Of a stretch of 64,000 nucleotides of DNA, positions 31,468-40,925 are shown piece by piece. The position numbers and the translations under genes were made by a program. Each line of letters begins with the position of its first letter. Positions within the stretch are counted from its first letter, which is position 1. The notes beneath the pieces are model-generated. The model did no database searches. It was not told where the DNA came from and saw only the letters and a list, made by a program, of their open reading frames with translations. This DNA comes from Leptonema sp964619535 (GTDB lineage Bacteria; Spirochaetota; Leptospiria; Leptospirales; Leptonemataceae), in the NCBI GenBank assembly GCA_964619535.1, contig CAZUEX010000002.1, forward strand, positions 186,001 to 250,000, written 5' to 3'.

Positions 31468-32829
31468 ATGGTCTCAATCTCGATACGGCGAATCCTGCTA
31501 CAGGGGCTGCTTCTGGTCGCTCCCTTTCCATTGTATGCCTTTCATGGCCTGTTTCTGCCCTCCTACGGCGCCCGGCAGGCCGGTATGGGAGGGGCCTCCC
31601 TTGCCGTGGGTGCATCGGTGATGGATCTGCAGAACAATCCTTCCGGTCTTGCTCTGCTGGACGAAGGCCTGTTCGAGGCCGGTGTTGCGCTGAATCGAGC
31701 TACCATTACCTACGAGGACCAGACCTACTTCCCGGCTGATAACACCGGTTTTGCAAACCACAATCGCTATTATCCCGTCTCGCCGCTACCCTATGTGGGC
31801 TTTGCGACTCCCGTAGGGGATCGCACCGTGTTTGGTATCGCCCTGTATGCTCAGGGAGGAGGTGGCGCCGAGGTCGATGGCATCCTGCGTCGTGCGGCGG
31901 CGGAATCGACATCGGAAGGGGTGAATTCCTCTGCCCTGGTTTCTGAGGACCTGCAGTTCCGTTTCCTGCATGCGAAGCTGACCCTGGGAGGAGCCACGAC
32001 GATCGGTCGATTACGTGTAGGAGTGGCCATTGATCTATCGGGAGCAACGAACCGCCTCGATCGTACTCTTACGGTTTCTCCGCTTTCTGCAGGCAATCAT
32101 CCGCTGACCTACATTCGGGCCCCGGGGGGATTTCACTATCGCAGCAATCCGGCCTTTGCCGCCTCCGGCAAGATTGGTATCAGCTACGATTTTGATCACT
32201 GGTCGTTTTCGTATGCCTATACGGCCGATTCGCAGCTTGAACTGGATGGCATGATGCGCGCCGATTCAGGCGATGTGTTGCGTCAGGGAAGTTCCCGCGT
32301 GAACCGAACGCTTGCCTGGCCAGACCGTCACAGTGCCGGGCTGGCTTATCGAGGACGGGCCATCACCGTTGCCGTGGATCTTCATTACATTGCCTGGTCG
32401 AAACACTTCGATCGAATGACCTTCGCCATGGATCGACCGATGGCGGGTACGCCTCTTGGGCCCGTATCTTCCGTGCTGATATGGAACCTGCGCTGGAAGG
32501 ATCAGATCGTTGCTGCCATCGGTCTGGAATACAGGCTGAACCGATTAGCTCTTCGCATTGGAAGCAGTTATGGAGCCACTCCCATCCCTGCTGAAGGTTT
32601 GAGTCCCTTTCTCGGTTCTACGACGGAGTATCATTTTTCCGTAGGTATGGGCTATACGGTTGGTCGGGCAAGCCTTGATGTTGCCTTTGAGTATGCTCCA
32701 GGGCGGGTGATCGATGGTTCACCGCTTTCGGATTGGGCCATTTCACGCGAAGTACAGGGGGCGATCTTTCAGTTTCGCCGCAGCACTTCAACAAAGGGAA
32801 TCTATCTGGGGTTACGCTACAGGGTTTAG
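31468..32829 (+). CDS. Outer-membrane protein of the FadL/OmpP1 family
   Basis: The protein has 453 residues with a signal peptide ending about residue 24 (LYAFH). The mature start LPSYGARQAGMGGASLAVG...DLQNNPSGLALL is the classic FadL/TodX hatch-region pattern. Amphipathic beta strands follow to the C-terminus, closing with IYLGLRYRV and a terminal hydrophobic residue pattern of outer-membrane barrels. FadL proteins pass long-chain fatty acids and other hydrophobic molecules through the outer membrane. Leptospires rely on fatty acids as carbon source, so import of these is the simplest role (inference). It is transcribed away from purS with 172 bases between the starts. Confidence 0.85.
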   Translation: MVSISIRRILLQGLLLVAPFPLYAFHGLFLPSYGARQAGMGGASLAVGASVMDLQNNPSGLALLDEGLFEAGVALNRATITYEDQTYFPADNTGFANHNRYYPVSPLPYVGFATPVGDRTVFGIALYAQGGGGAEVDGILRRAAAESTSEGVNSSALVSEDLQFRFLHAKLTLGGATTIGRLRVGVAIDLSGATNRLDRTLTVSPLSAGNHPLTYIRAPGGFHYRSNPAFAASGKIGISYDFDHWSFSYAYTADSQLELDGMMRADSGDVLRQGSSRVNRTLAWPDRHSAGLAYRGRAITVAVDLHYIAWSKHFDRMTFAMDRPMAGTPLGPVSSVLIWNLRWKDQIVAAIGLEYRLNRLALRIGSSYGATPIPAEGLSPFLGSTTEYHFSVGMGYTVGRASLDVAFEYAPGRVIDGSPLSDWAISREVQGAIFQFRRSTSTKGIYLGLRYRV

Positions 32830-32855
32830 GGCCCTGCTCAGATTAAGGAGAAAAG

Positions 32856-33359
32856 ATGATGCAGAAAAGTGAAACAATGTGGAAACGGTGGGCCTTGCTC
32901 TTTTTTGCCCTCTGGGTGGTTACAGCGATCTTGCTTATACTACTCTTTGTAATGGGACGGATGAGCTTCTCTTCTGTAGAGGATGGCCGGCGTGTCGTAG
33001 AGGTGTCTTCGTCCGACAAGGTCCTCATACTGACAGAGATGCGAGAGCTGCTCTTTGCTCTGAATCGTATGCATGGCGCTCTTGCAGAGGGTGATCGAGA
33101 AGGGGCTGCGAAGGCGGCCGAATCGGTGGGAATGGGAATGGTAGAGGCTCTGGCAGAGCGTGAAGCCTCTCTTATAGCGAAACTTCCCGTTGAAATGAAA
33201 CACCTGGGATTTTCAACGCATGAGAACTTTGACGAGATTGCAAAGCAGCTTCGCGAGAACCCCGACATGGATCATCGGGCCATATCTGCTGAGATTAAGA
33301 CCTTAACCGACAAATGCGTGGCCTGCCATGCAGCCTACAGAATCGAGGCCGTTGAATAG
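32856..33359 (+). CDS. Membrane-anchored four-helix c-type cytochrome (c'/c556-like)
   Basis: The protein has 167 residues with AAGGAG upstream. A signal anchor (about residues 11-33) is followed by a helical domain. The sole heme-binding motif Cys154-Val-Ala-Cys157-His158 is close to the C-terminus, in TDKCVACHAAYRI, as in the cytochrome c'/c556 class, where the heme is bound in a four-helix bundle and the distal site may bind NO or CO. The helices have KLPVEMKHLGFSTHENFDEI with a possible Met ligand. Its function could be electron transfer or gas binding in the periplasm. It is 26 bases after the FadL-like gene, and a strong hairpin follows. Confidence 0.75.
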   Translation: MMQKSETMWKRWALLFFALWVVTAILLILLFVMGRMSFSSVEDGRRVVEVSSSDKVLILTEMRELLFALNRMHGALAEGDREGAAKAAESVGMGMVEALAEREASLIAKLPVEMKHLGFSTHENFDEIAKQLRENPDMDHRAISAEIKTLTDKCVACHAAYRIEAVE

Positions 33360-33375
33360 CTCGGCCGTCTGAACC

Positions 33376-33415
33376 GTTCCCGGAAGCCGGGGAAAATCCC
33401 CGTGCTGCCGGGAAC
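33376..33415. terminator. Bidirectional terminator hairpin
   Basis: An outer stem GTTCCCGG (33376-33383) and CCGGGAAC (33408-33415) encloses an inner stem CGGGGA/TCCCCG with an AAA loop. It lies between the converging cytochrome and greA genes, 7 bases from the greA stop. There is no strong T-run, so efficiency is uncertain. Confidence 0.65.
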
Positions 33416-33422
33416 ATGAAGA

Positions 33423-36188
33423 TCAAAGTCCCTTTTCGATGCGATTGATCGTATAGGTCTTACCACCTTCGAGGCTGGCCGTCTGACCAACTGACTTACC
33501 GAGCAGGGACTTACCGAGCGGCGAAAGGTAGGATATGATGCCCTGCTCGCTATCGGCATCCCACGGTCCCAGGATGCTGTAGACCAGGCTTTGGCCGTTA
33601 CTGTCTGTAACCGATACACGGCTGCCAATGGTAACGATGTCCGTACGGATGGATTCCGGTTTGATAATCCTGGCCTTTTTCAGTTCTGCATCCAGGCGGG
33701 TAATTTCGGCCTGCAGGCTGGATTGCCGTTCAAGCGCAGCTTTGTATTCTGCGTTCTCGCGAAGGTCTCCCTTTTCCTGAGCTGCACCGATTTCGCGTGA
33801 GTTCTCTGGCATCTCCACGTTGACCAGATGGTTGAAGTGGTTGCGAAGGCTTTCCAGGCCTGCCTCCGAAACGAGAATAACGTCTGCAGGTGGAAGCAGA
33901 TCTTCCGGACGCTCCTCCTCTTCTTCATCCATTTCATCGCGAGCGGAGGTGAAATCAGGTCGCACCGTGCTCAAAAAGGCATCGAAGTTATCCTTATGAG
34001 CGTCGGGAACATACGGAACGTCGCGAAATAGAGCCGACATGCGTCGCAACGAGGCTACGGGAGCGGCTTTAACGATCTCTTCGAGGGTGGTACCCATGAG
34101 ATCATCCACGACGATGTTCGTGGTGCCGAAGATGTCGCGAAGCAGCTGATTCTTCAATCGATTGCCTTTTTCTTCGATACGGCTGAGTGGCTTCAGAAGG
34201 CGAAACATCTGCAGCATCGTATCTTCGCGGTTCATCTCCATCCAGGGATAGTTCCACTGGCCTGCCAGAATGGATCGGGCGGCCCAGAGGAATACTTCTG
34301 GATAATCCTGATAACGTCGGAAGGCCGTTTGCACGAAGGAACGCAGGATCTCTGTTTCATTCCTTTCTTTCAGCTCATTTACAATATAACGATGGGCCTT
34401 GATGGGGATCTCAAAGAGAAGCTGCTTCAGGATTTCCGGATAGTCCGGACGACCTTTGATGATCAGCTGAATCAGACGTTCTTTGAACTCAAGATGATCA
34501 ATGGCTTCGCTGATGCGAAGTATTGTCTGAACATCCGACGCCTTCAGGATCTCAATCAGGTCTTCGTCTGAATGACGGCTTTGAATGCGTCCATCAGGAT
34601 AGCGTGACCGGTACTTGGCCAGATAGAAATAGCACTGGAAGCGCATGGCCGGATCACGTGTTTTACGCTCCTCTTCGTAGAAGAATTGTGCACAGGATGT
34701 GGCAGCATTGGCCGATTCCGGTTCGCGCAGGGCTTCAAGAGCGATTTCAAGCTTTTTGTTCCAGTCTTTCGTCTTGTGGAACCGATCGTCCAGCTCGTCG
34801 TTGTATGAGATTTCCTGTTTATAGAGGATCAACTCATCGCGCTTTTGAGGATTGAAACCGAAAAGCGAGTCCTTCTTCAGTGTGGTACGCGTCTTGTTCC
34901 ACCAAGAAGACCAGTCCTTCGGCTTCAGGAAGCCCATGCGGTCAATGAGCTCGGACTTGATCTCGGCCAGAACCATCTTATGGTTATACGATTCCAGAAG
35001 CAGGCGAAAGAAGCCGCGAATGTCATTTTTGAAAAGTTCGGTTACCTCGTCAGGGTTTGTAAACCATTTGACCCAGATGTGCGAGGGCTCCATGGGTTGC
35101 AGGCTTGAGATGGCCATCTCAAGGGTCATCTTCTGACCTTCGTTTCCTTTAAAGTCGATTACGATGGCCGTTGGATCAATGCTTGCAATCTTACCCACGC
35201 CACGTGTGCGGTGATATACAAAGTTACCGGTATCGAAGACGATGTTGCGCTCAAAAGAAGCGATACAGGTATTGACCGGCTTCTTGACGTTCGTAATCTC
35301 TGATATGCGCAGAAATTCATTCAACAGTGAGTGATTGGCGTACTTCTGCTTGTAGGCCCTGACCAGGTCCGAGCGGGCCTTGTTGGACGTTGGTTCATGC
35401 GTCAGAATCTTCTTCAGAAGCAGGATAACCGTATCCCAGTCTTCCAGCTGGCGATAAACATCGACAAGACTGGAAAAATACGCGGCGATGCGGGTCTTTT
35501 CGCGATAGCCCGAAAGAATGCGTTCGATCTTTTCGAAGAACGGGATGTCGTCGGAGTAGCGGTCAACAAGCGTGCTCCATATCTCTTCGAGCTTTCCGTA
35601 GTCGCGAAGACGTGCGTAGCTTTCCGCTGCCTGTTTCAGATACTGGCCGGCCCGGTCAGCATCGTCTTCGAGGATCAACATACCGTAGCGGCGTGCCACG
35701 TCCGGGTCGGGATTCTGTTCATCAAGAGAGGCCAGCTTTTCCAGGTAGGGGCGAACCTCTTTCTTGCCGCGCAGCCGTTCCACCGCCTCGGTCATAGAGT
35801 GCAGGGCAGCACGGTGCTCGGCATTTTCTTTAAGAATGCGTTCCGCAATCGCTTCAACGATGGGCCAGCGCGCAGTTTTCTGAAAGTCCTTCATGAGGTC
35901 GACGATGAAGTCTGCTGTGCTGGCATTGCCGGACTTCAATCCCTCCAGGCCGAGTATCAGTCGGGAAATGACGGATCTTGGATTTTCCTGAAGATTTTCG
36001 GCCAGAACCTTACGAACAGACTCGTCGGATGAGCTTGCCACCTCGTCGGCCAGTTCTTCCATCTGCTTGATGCGATTGAGCTGATAGGATGTCAGATCCT
36101 TCATCAGCTTCTCTTCATTGATCTGGGCGACGACCTTGGAATAAAGTGGATTGGAGCGTACGTCAGATTCGGCCGTCTGGTTGGTCAT
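33423..36188 (-). CDS. greA: Transcription elongation factor GreA with long N-terminal extension
   Basis: The protein has 921 residues from ATG 36188. A longer frame to 36266 is open but begins with a poor start. The last 160 residues are GreA: coiled-coil with GDLRENAEYKAALERQ, whose acidic tip (Asp, Glu) reactivates backtracked RNA polymerase, and the FKBP-like end IGSRVSVTDSNGQSLVYSILG...YTINRIEKGL. The first 750 residues are helical, with TPR-like repeats (DWDTVILLLKKILTHEPTSNKARSDL), a beta-rich insert near 330-390 (VYHRTRGVGKIASIDPTAIVIDF) and an acidic linker DEEEEERPEDLL. Spirochaete GreA proteins, such as that of Borrelia, are known to be this long. What the extension does is unknown. 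Confidence 0.95.
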   Translation of the reverse strand: MTNQTAESDVRSNPLYSKVVAQINEEKLMKDLTSYQLNRIKQMEELADEVASSSDESVRKVLAENLQENPRSVISRLILGLEGLKSGNASTADFIVDLMKDFQKTARWPIVEAIAERILKENAEHRAALHSMTEAVERLRGKKEVRPYLEKLASLDEQNPDPDVARRYGMLILEDDADRAGQYLKQAAESYARLRDYGKLEEIWSTLVDRYSDDIPFFEKIERILSGYREKTRIAAYFSSLVDVYRQLEDWDTVILLLKKILTHEPTSNKARSDLVRAYKQKYANHSLLNEFLRISEITNVKKPVNTCIASFERNIVFDTGNFVYHRTRGVGKIASIDPTAIVIDFKGNEGQKMTLEMAISSLQPMEPSHIWVKWFTNPDEVTELFKNDIRGFFRLLLESYNHKMVLAEIKSELIDRMGFLKPKDWSSWWNKTRTTLKKDSLFGFNPQKRDELILYKQEISYNDELDDRFHKTKDWNKKLEIALEALREPESANAATSCAQFFYEEERKTRDPAMRFQCYFYLAKYRSRYPDGRIQSRHSDEDLIEILKASDVQTILRISEAIDHLEFKERLIQLIIKGRPDYPEILKQLLFEIPIKAHRYIVNELKERNETEILRSFVQTAFRRYQDYPEVFLWAARSILAGQWNYPWMEMNREDTMLQMFRLLKPLSRIEEKGNRLKNQLLRDIFGTTNIVVDDLMGTTLEEIVKAAPVASLRRMSALFRDVPYVPDAHKDNFDAFLSTVRPDFTSARDEMDEEEEERPEDLLPPADVILVSEAGLESLRNHFNHLVNVEMPENSREIGAAQEKGDLRENAEYKAALERQSSLQAEITRLDAELKKARIIKPESIRTDIVTIGSRVSVTDSNGQSLVYSILGPWDADSEQGIISYLSPLGKSLLGKSVGQTASLEGGKTYTINRIEKGL

Positions 36189-36279
36189 AGAGTAAAACCT
36201 TCCCAATATATTAATTTGGATAGAAACAGCATTCCCGGAAAACCGGCTGCGGTCAACCTTTTTCACTCAGCACAGCAGG

Positions 36280-38268
36280 CTACGGATCCTGCCACATGCC
36301 GGATTCACGGATCAGGGCCACCAGTTCTTCCGTTGCCACCTCGGAATCGATGTTCTTGCGGATGACTTCCTTGCCTCTGTAGAGGTTGATCTTGCCAGGG
36401 CCAGAGCCAACGTAGCCGAAGTCGGCATCGGCCATTTCTCCCGGTCCGTTGACGATGCAGCCCATGACGGCAATCTTCACACCTTTGAGATGGCCTGTTA
36501 CCTCTTTGATCCGTGCTGTCGTGGATTGCAGGTCAAACAGGGTTCTACCACAGGAAGGGCAGCTGATGAATTCCGTTTTTGTGATGCGCAGGCGGGTGGC
36601 CTGGAGGATATCAAGAACGGTTTGATAGGCCGTATCAGAACGGACTCCTGGACCGATGGCCAGCACATCGCCCAGGCCCGAAAGCAGCAGGGCTCCTGCC
36701 TCGGCGGGCACACGAAAAAGGGCCTCATTCTCATCGGCCGGTGTATAGTAGAGTAGAAAGGGGGGAGCTCCGTGGCCCCCCCGACATTCGGCAAGCCATC
36801 GATACGGAAAGACCGGATTGCTGCCCGTTCGCAGGGCAAGCACGGCAGAGGGGATGGTAGCAACCCTTTCTGCCTTTGTTTGCAGTTCGGTCGGACCTAT
36901 GCCTTCACAATCGATGACGATGAAGACGGGATGCTGTTGCTTTTGCAGTCGTTCAAGAAGCTTGCTATCGATGCGGGCTTCCTCGATAAGAACGCCACAG
37001 TCCTGCGGCAGTGGAGCTCCCTCAATATGGCTGTCTTTCAGAAGAACGATGGGTAGCGATGTTCTGTCGGGAGCAAAAAACTGTGGAAACTGGCTGCGGG
37101 CCGCCTTTTCATCCTCTACAAAGAGATACTCAGGAGGATTCTTCAAGAAGGCCTGTCGTTCCGCTTCTGTCAGGTTCAGGGGCATCGGCGCCCCGGCCCG
37201 CACGGGACGCGAAGCTCCGCAGTCCAGCGGTGCCAGACCGGCCATGCGCGTACGACGTCGCTGAATCCGATACGGGGAGCGCAGGCTTTCATGCTCTGCC
37301 GGAGCGTTCACCGTCCAGTTTTGCTGCTTTACCGCAGTGGCCTGGATGATCTGCTCTGCAGCCGGAATCTCGTGAATGGCATCCTCTGTAAGAGAGACGC
37401 GAATCGTATCACCGATTCCGTCCAGAAGCAGCGCCCCTATACCGATGGCGGATTTGATACGACCGTCGCGACCATCCCCTGCTTCGGTGACGCCCAGATG
37501 GAGCGGATAGTCCATATTCTCTTTGCGAAAGCGTTCCACAAGCATGCGGTATGCCTGGATCATAACATGCGGATTGGAAGCCTTCATGGAAACGACAATG
37601 TCATGAAAATCATAAAGGGCAGCGATCTTGAGAAACTCCATGGCCGACTCTACCATGCCTTCCGGAGTGTCGCCGTAGCGGTTCATGATGCGATCGGAAA
37701 GCGAGCCATGATTAACACCGATGCGCAAAGCCCGGCCAAGCTCTTTTGCCCGTAAAACAAGTGGCTTGAAACTATCGTGGATTCGTTCCAGCTCTTTCAG
37801 GTATTCTTCGTCGGTGTACTCGATCTGTTCGAAACGTTTCGTATCGGCGAAATTGCCCGGATTGATGCGTACCTTTTCAACGGACTCCACGGCAATCATG
37901 GCAGCCCGGGGGGAAAAATGTATATCTGCCACCAGCGGACCGGTGTATCCCTTTTCGTTCAGTCTTGCCCGGATGACGGCAAGGTTCTTTGCCTCCCGGG
38001 GCCCCTGGGCAGTTAATCGAACAAGCTCTGCGCCGGCATCGAACAGGGCCATGGACTCGGCCACCACGGCCTCGGTATCGCAGGTGTCCGACGTGGCCAT
38101 TGACTGGATTCGAATGGGGTTTGTTCCTCCGATACCGACCTGTCCGACCATTACCTCACGGGTTGGCCGCCGTCGATACAGGAAGGGGCTGTCCGTATAG
38201 TCACCGGCTGGCTCGAACCGCTGCAAAAATGACCGAAAAAAGGAGGTGAGATCTCCGCTGGATGGCAT
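36280..38268 (-). CDS. ispG: 4-hydroxy-3-methylbut-2-enyl-diphosphate synthase, long form
   Basis: The 662-residue iron-sulfur enzyme makes HMBPP in the penultimate step of the MEP isoprenoid pathway. The barrel domain starts with MVGQVGIGGTNPIRIQSM and DTEAVVAESMALFDAGAELVRLTAQG. The C-terminal cluster domain has SCPSCGRTLFDLQ and MGCIVNGPGEMADADFGYVGS, giving the three Cys and one Glu ligands. An insert of about 250 residues (roughly 295-545) separates them, as in plant, chlamydial and Leptospira long forms, whereas E. coli IspG has 372 residues. ATG 38268 is chosen over the longer frame to 38466, whose extra part has no family match. It is divergent from the acyl-CoA dehydrogenase gene. 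Confidence 0.95.
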   Translation of the reverse strand: MPSSGDLTSFFRSFLQRFEPAGDYTDSPFLYRRRPTREVMVGQVGIGGTNPIRIQSMATSDTCDTEAVVAESMALFDAGAELVRLTAQGPREAKNLAVIRARLNEKGYTGPLVADIHFSPRAAMIAVESVEKVRINPGNFADTKRFEQIEYTDEEYLKELERIHDSFKPLVLRAKELGRALRIGVNHGSLSDRIMNRYGDTPEGMVESAMEFLKIAALYDFHDIVVSMKASNPHVMIQAYRMLVERFRKENMDYPLHLGVTEAGDGRDGRIKSAIGIGALLLDGIGDTIRVSLTEDAIHEIPAAEQIIQATAVKQQNWTVNAPAEHESLRSPYRIQRRRTRMAGLAPLDCGASRPVRAGAPMPLNLTEAERQAFLKNPPEYLFVEDEKAARSQFPQFFAPDRTSLPIVLLKDSHIEGAPLPQDCGVLIEEARIDSKLLERLQKQQHPVFIVIDCEGIGPTELQTKAERVATIPSAVLALRTGSNPVFPYRWLAECRGGHGAPPFLLYYTPADENEALFRVPAEAGALLLSGLGDVLAIGPGVRSDTAYQTVLDILQATRLRITKTEFISCPSCGRTLFDLQSTTARIKEVTGHLKGVKIAVMGCIVNGPGEMADADFGYVGSGPGKINLYRGKEVIRKNIDSEVATEELVALIRESGMWQDP

Positions 38269-38428
38269 AGGTCCAGAAAAGTGAAGCGAAAGCCCGGGAA
38301 AATCAAAAAACAGATAACAGGATTCTGTAATACAGGGCACCCCTATTTTCGTTTGCCCGGCTGCAGGGGAATTGTTTCCTGACGATGGAACGCATGCAGG
38401 TGCGTTCTCCCTGCCGGAGGAGTATTGC

Positions 38429-40336
38429 ATGATTGAAGATATCTTTGCGGATCGACCGATTGCCAATCCACGTCTGAATGAGCCAGGAAACTTTAACCCG
38501 GGCCTGGAACCCTACGATCTTACGGACTACACCGGTGTGCGTGGTCGCAATTTCTTTCATGAAGATCAGGTCCTGAAACGTATCTTTTTGCACGAAGCCC
38601 TTTCCCAGGATGCAGAACATAACAGGGCAATGTACCGTCATATAGAAGGATACGGAGACCTGGTTGGTACGGTGCTCGATGAGCTGGCCGAGATTTCGCA
38701 CAGGGAGGATCGGCTCGGTTATATCGAACATTTTGATCGCAGTGGAGAGCGTATCGACGAAGTTCGCTACTGTCATGAACAGATGCAGGCGCGAAAGATC
38801 TCATATGAATATGGCATTGTAAACCTCGATTTTCATCGAAGCTGGGAACATCCGTTCACCATGTTTCACCGCATGGCCCTTGCCTATCTGTGCAACCAGA
38901 ACGGAGAGGCCGGTGTGGGCTGTCCGCTTGCCATGACAGATGGGATGATCCGGGCGATCAAAGCCCTGGGCACGCCCATGCAAAAAGAACTGTACCTGCC
39001 GCTGATTGCCGGCCCTTCCAGTGAAAGCTATTTTATGTGCGGCCAGTACGTCACGGAACGCGTCGGTGGCTCGAACGTTGGTGCGAACCGCACCGTAGCG
39101 CGTCGCCTCGAAGCTCCTGCCGGTGATGCGCCTGGCAGATGGTTGCTTACAGGCGAGAAGTGGTTCTGCTCGAATCCAGGTGATCTATGGGTAACGACTG
39201 CCCGTATAGAAGGAACAAATCGCATCGGACTGTTCCTGGTACCACGTCTTCGCGCAGATGGTTCGAAAAACGGCTACACATTGCTTCGAAAAAAAGACAT
39301 TATTGGCAGCCGTGGCAAGATAACGGCAGAATGCGTTTATGAAAACTGTGAGGTAGAAGAGCTGGGGCGTCCTGCACATGGCCTGGCGAATCTGATCCGC
39401 TACGTCATCAACATCTCGCGTATTCATGTGGGAGCAGCGGCCATCGGCATGAGTCGACGGGCCTTGATGGAGGCGCTGGCCTATGTGCGTCGTCGTACGG
39501 CCTATGGCAAGCGTGTGGTGGATTTTCCCGTGACGAAGGTCATGCTTGCGAAGATGTCCATTCTGCATACATCCGTGACGCTTGCAAACTTCCGCAGCTT
39601 TCAGGCGCTTGATCGCAAAGATCCGTTATCCGAACTGCTAACACCGATGTTGAAGTACATGTCAACGGTCAATGCCACCTGGACGGTAAGGCAGTCCATC
39701 CTGCTTCATGGCGGTAACGGCATTCTCGGCGATTTCAGCTGTCTTCCGCGTCTGCTGAACGATTCGGTGATCAATGAAACGTGGGAAGGAGCTCACCCAC
39801 TGATCCAGGAGCATGTAATCAAGGCACTGTCCCGCAACAAGGTTCGTGTGGCCTTAGACAGACATTTCGAGTCGGTGCTGTCACGCGAAGGTCAGAGTGG
39901 AGAGCGAGCCGATCTGCTGCGCGAACTCAGGCAGTTATATGAAGCCTGGAAGAGCAATCTTGAGCAGCCAGAGGAATGGATCGACCTGAACAGAAAATAC
40001 ATTACAGAGTCCCTTTTCTACGTGTATGGCATTTCTCTGCTGATCGAAGAGGCCTGCTTTGATCCTGCCCTTGTGTCGCAGAAGACAGGAGTACCACAGG
40101 AACTGCTCTGGACAGGACCTGAATACGATCCATTGCTGGTTCGTCCGGGAGAGAATGCCGATCGCCGCAATCCGGAGGCCATGATCCGCCTGGAGAATCG
40201 TATGTATGCCCATATGGCCCGTGGCCTTATCGAAATCTATCGCCGTGGGCTGGATGGTCCGGTAGATCCGGACGGCATCTTTGCCAACATGAAGGCACTG
40301 GATGGCATCCTTGCCTACATGGGCGTAAACGAATAA
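38429..40336 (+). CDS. Acyl-CoA dehydrogenase family flavoprotein
   Basis: The protein has 635 residues from ATG 38429, following GGAGGAG at 38416-38422. The FAD-dependent dehydrogenase core shows SESYFMCGQYVTERVGGSNVGAN, GEKWFCSNPGDLWVTTARI, and NISRIHVGAAAIGMSRRALMEALAYVRRRTAYGKRV. LLHGGNGILGDFSCLPRLLNDSVINETWEGAHPL holds the FAD-adenine and catalytic loop region. At 635 residues it is longer than the usual 380 and resembles large ACADs with an extra C-terminal helical domain (about 480-635). Exact chain length preference cannot be told. Position near fatty-acid and acyl-CoA genes supports beta-oxidation. Confidence 0.87.
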   Translation: MIEDIFADRPIANPRLNEPGNFNPGLEPYDLTDYTGVRGRNFFHEDQVLKRIFLHEALSQDAEHNRAMYRHIEGYGDLVGTVLDELAEISHREDRLGYIEHFDRSGERIDEVRYCHEQMQARKISYEYGIVNLDFHRSWEHPFTMFHRMALAYLCNQNGEAGVGCPLAMTDGMIRAIKALGTPMQKELYLPLIAGPSSESYFMCGQYVTERVGGSNVGANRTVARRLEAPAGDAPGRWLLTGEKWFCSNPGDLWVTTARIEGTNRIGLFLVPRLRADGSKNGYTLLRKKDIIGSRGKITAECVYENCEVEELGRPAHGLANLIRYVINISRIHVGAAAIGMSRRALMEALAYVRRRTAYGKRVVDFPVTKVMLAKMSILHTSVTLANFRSFQALDRKDPLSELLTPMLKYMSTVNATWTVRQSILLHGGNGILGDFSCLPRLLNDSVINETWEGAHPLIQEHVIKALSRNKVRVALDRHFESVLSREGQSGERADLLRELRQLYEAWKSNLEQPEEWIDLNRKYITESLFYVYGISLLIEEACFDPALVSQKTGVPQELLWTGPEYDPLLVRPGENADRRNPEAMIRLENRMYAHMARGLIEIYRRGLDGPVDPDGIFANMKALDGILAYMGVNE

Positions 40337-40342
40337 GAAGGG

Positions 40343-40366
40343 GGCCTGCCCTGCAGGCCTTTTATT
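40343..40366 (+). terminator. Intrinsic terminator of the acyl-CoA dehydrogenase gene
   Basis: GGCCTGC (40343-40349) and GCAGGCC (40353-40359) form a 7-base stem with a 3-base loop, followed by TTTTATT. It stands 6 bases after the stop codon and touches the end of the converging gene at 40362. Confidence 0.8.
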
Positions 40367-40925
40367 CTGGTAGAATCCCCAGGATGTCCGCCGCCGGTAC
40401 CGGTCCGAAGTGGCGCGAATCCAGGCCTTCCCTGTCGGCCAGTACGTAATACTGCCCGGCCTGCAGCGTAAATTCATCGCGATCAAAGTAAGAAGCCTGA
40501 ACGGACTGTGGATCCCTGGAACCGGCTTCTTCCTGTTCTGACTCGCCCACAGATAGCGGATGATTGGCCTTGCGAACAACATTGCCGTTAACGATCACAG
40601 AGCCCATGCGAACCTGGACTCTGTCGTTCTCGATGGCTGCAATGCGCCGTATCATGCGATGCCGCTGGTTCAGTGGATGGCGAATCCATACCAGTCGGCC
40701 GGTGGTCAGATCAGAGGGCTCGAACTGGCGATGAACGGTGACCACCGTGCCTTCCGGCAGGGCAGGAGTCATGGCAGACTCCGATACCTGAACAGGCAGC
40801 CGGAATTGGTGGACGGCCATGCGAATGCCCCATCCTGCAAGCAGGGCCAGTGCCATTACGATAGAGACCGAGGCCTTCTTTTTTTTCTTTCTCTGCGGGA
40901 CAAGATCGCGATCACGTAAGCCCAT
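40362..40925 (-). CDS. Signal-peptidase-I-like protein lacking catalytic Ser and Lys
   Basis: The protein has 187 residues. A basic N-terminus (QRKKKKKAS) and one membrane helix (about 19-38) are followed by the type I signal peptidase fold. The catalytic Ser motif (Ser-Met-x-Pro) reads VSESAMTPAL, with Ala51 in the nucleophile position. The general-base Lys motif (Lys-Arg) reads RMIRRIAAIENDRV, with Arg93 in its place. Late motifs are intact: YYVLADREGLDSRHFGPVPAADILGI. Both changes are read directly from codons gcc and cgg. The protein is therefore most likely inactive as a signal peptidase. It might act as a chaperone or regulator of the true enzyme, or be a decaying paralogue. Confidence 0.75.
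   Translation of the reverse strand: MGLRDRDLVPQRKKKKKASVSIVMALALLAGWGIRMAVHQFRLPVQVSESAMTPALPEGTVVTVHRQFEPSDLTTGRLVWIRHPLNQRHRMIRRIAAIENDRVQVRMGSVIVNGNVVRKANHPLSVGESEQEEAGSRDPQSVQASYFDRDEFTLQAGQYYVLADREGLDSRHFGPVPAADILGILPE

Noticed and set aside
35331..36032. Open frame of 233 codons on the plus strand
   Set aside because: It lies wholly antisense within the greA extension and is composed like a reverse-strand shadow.
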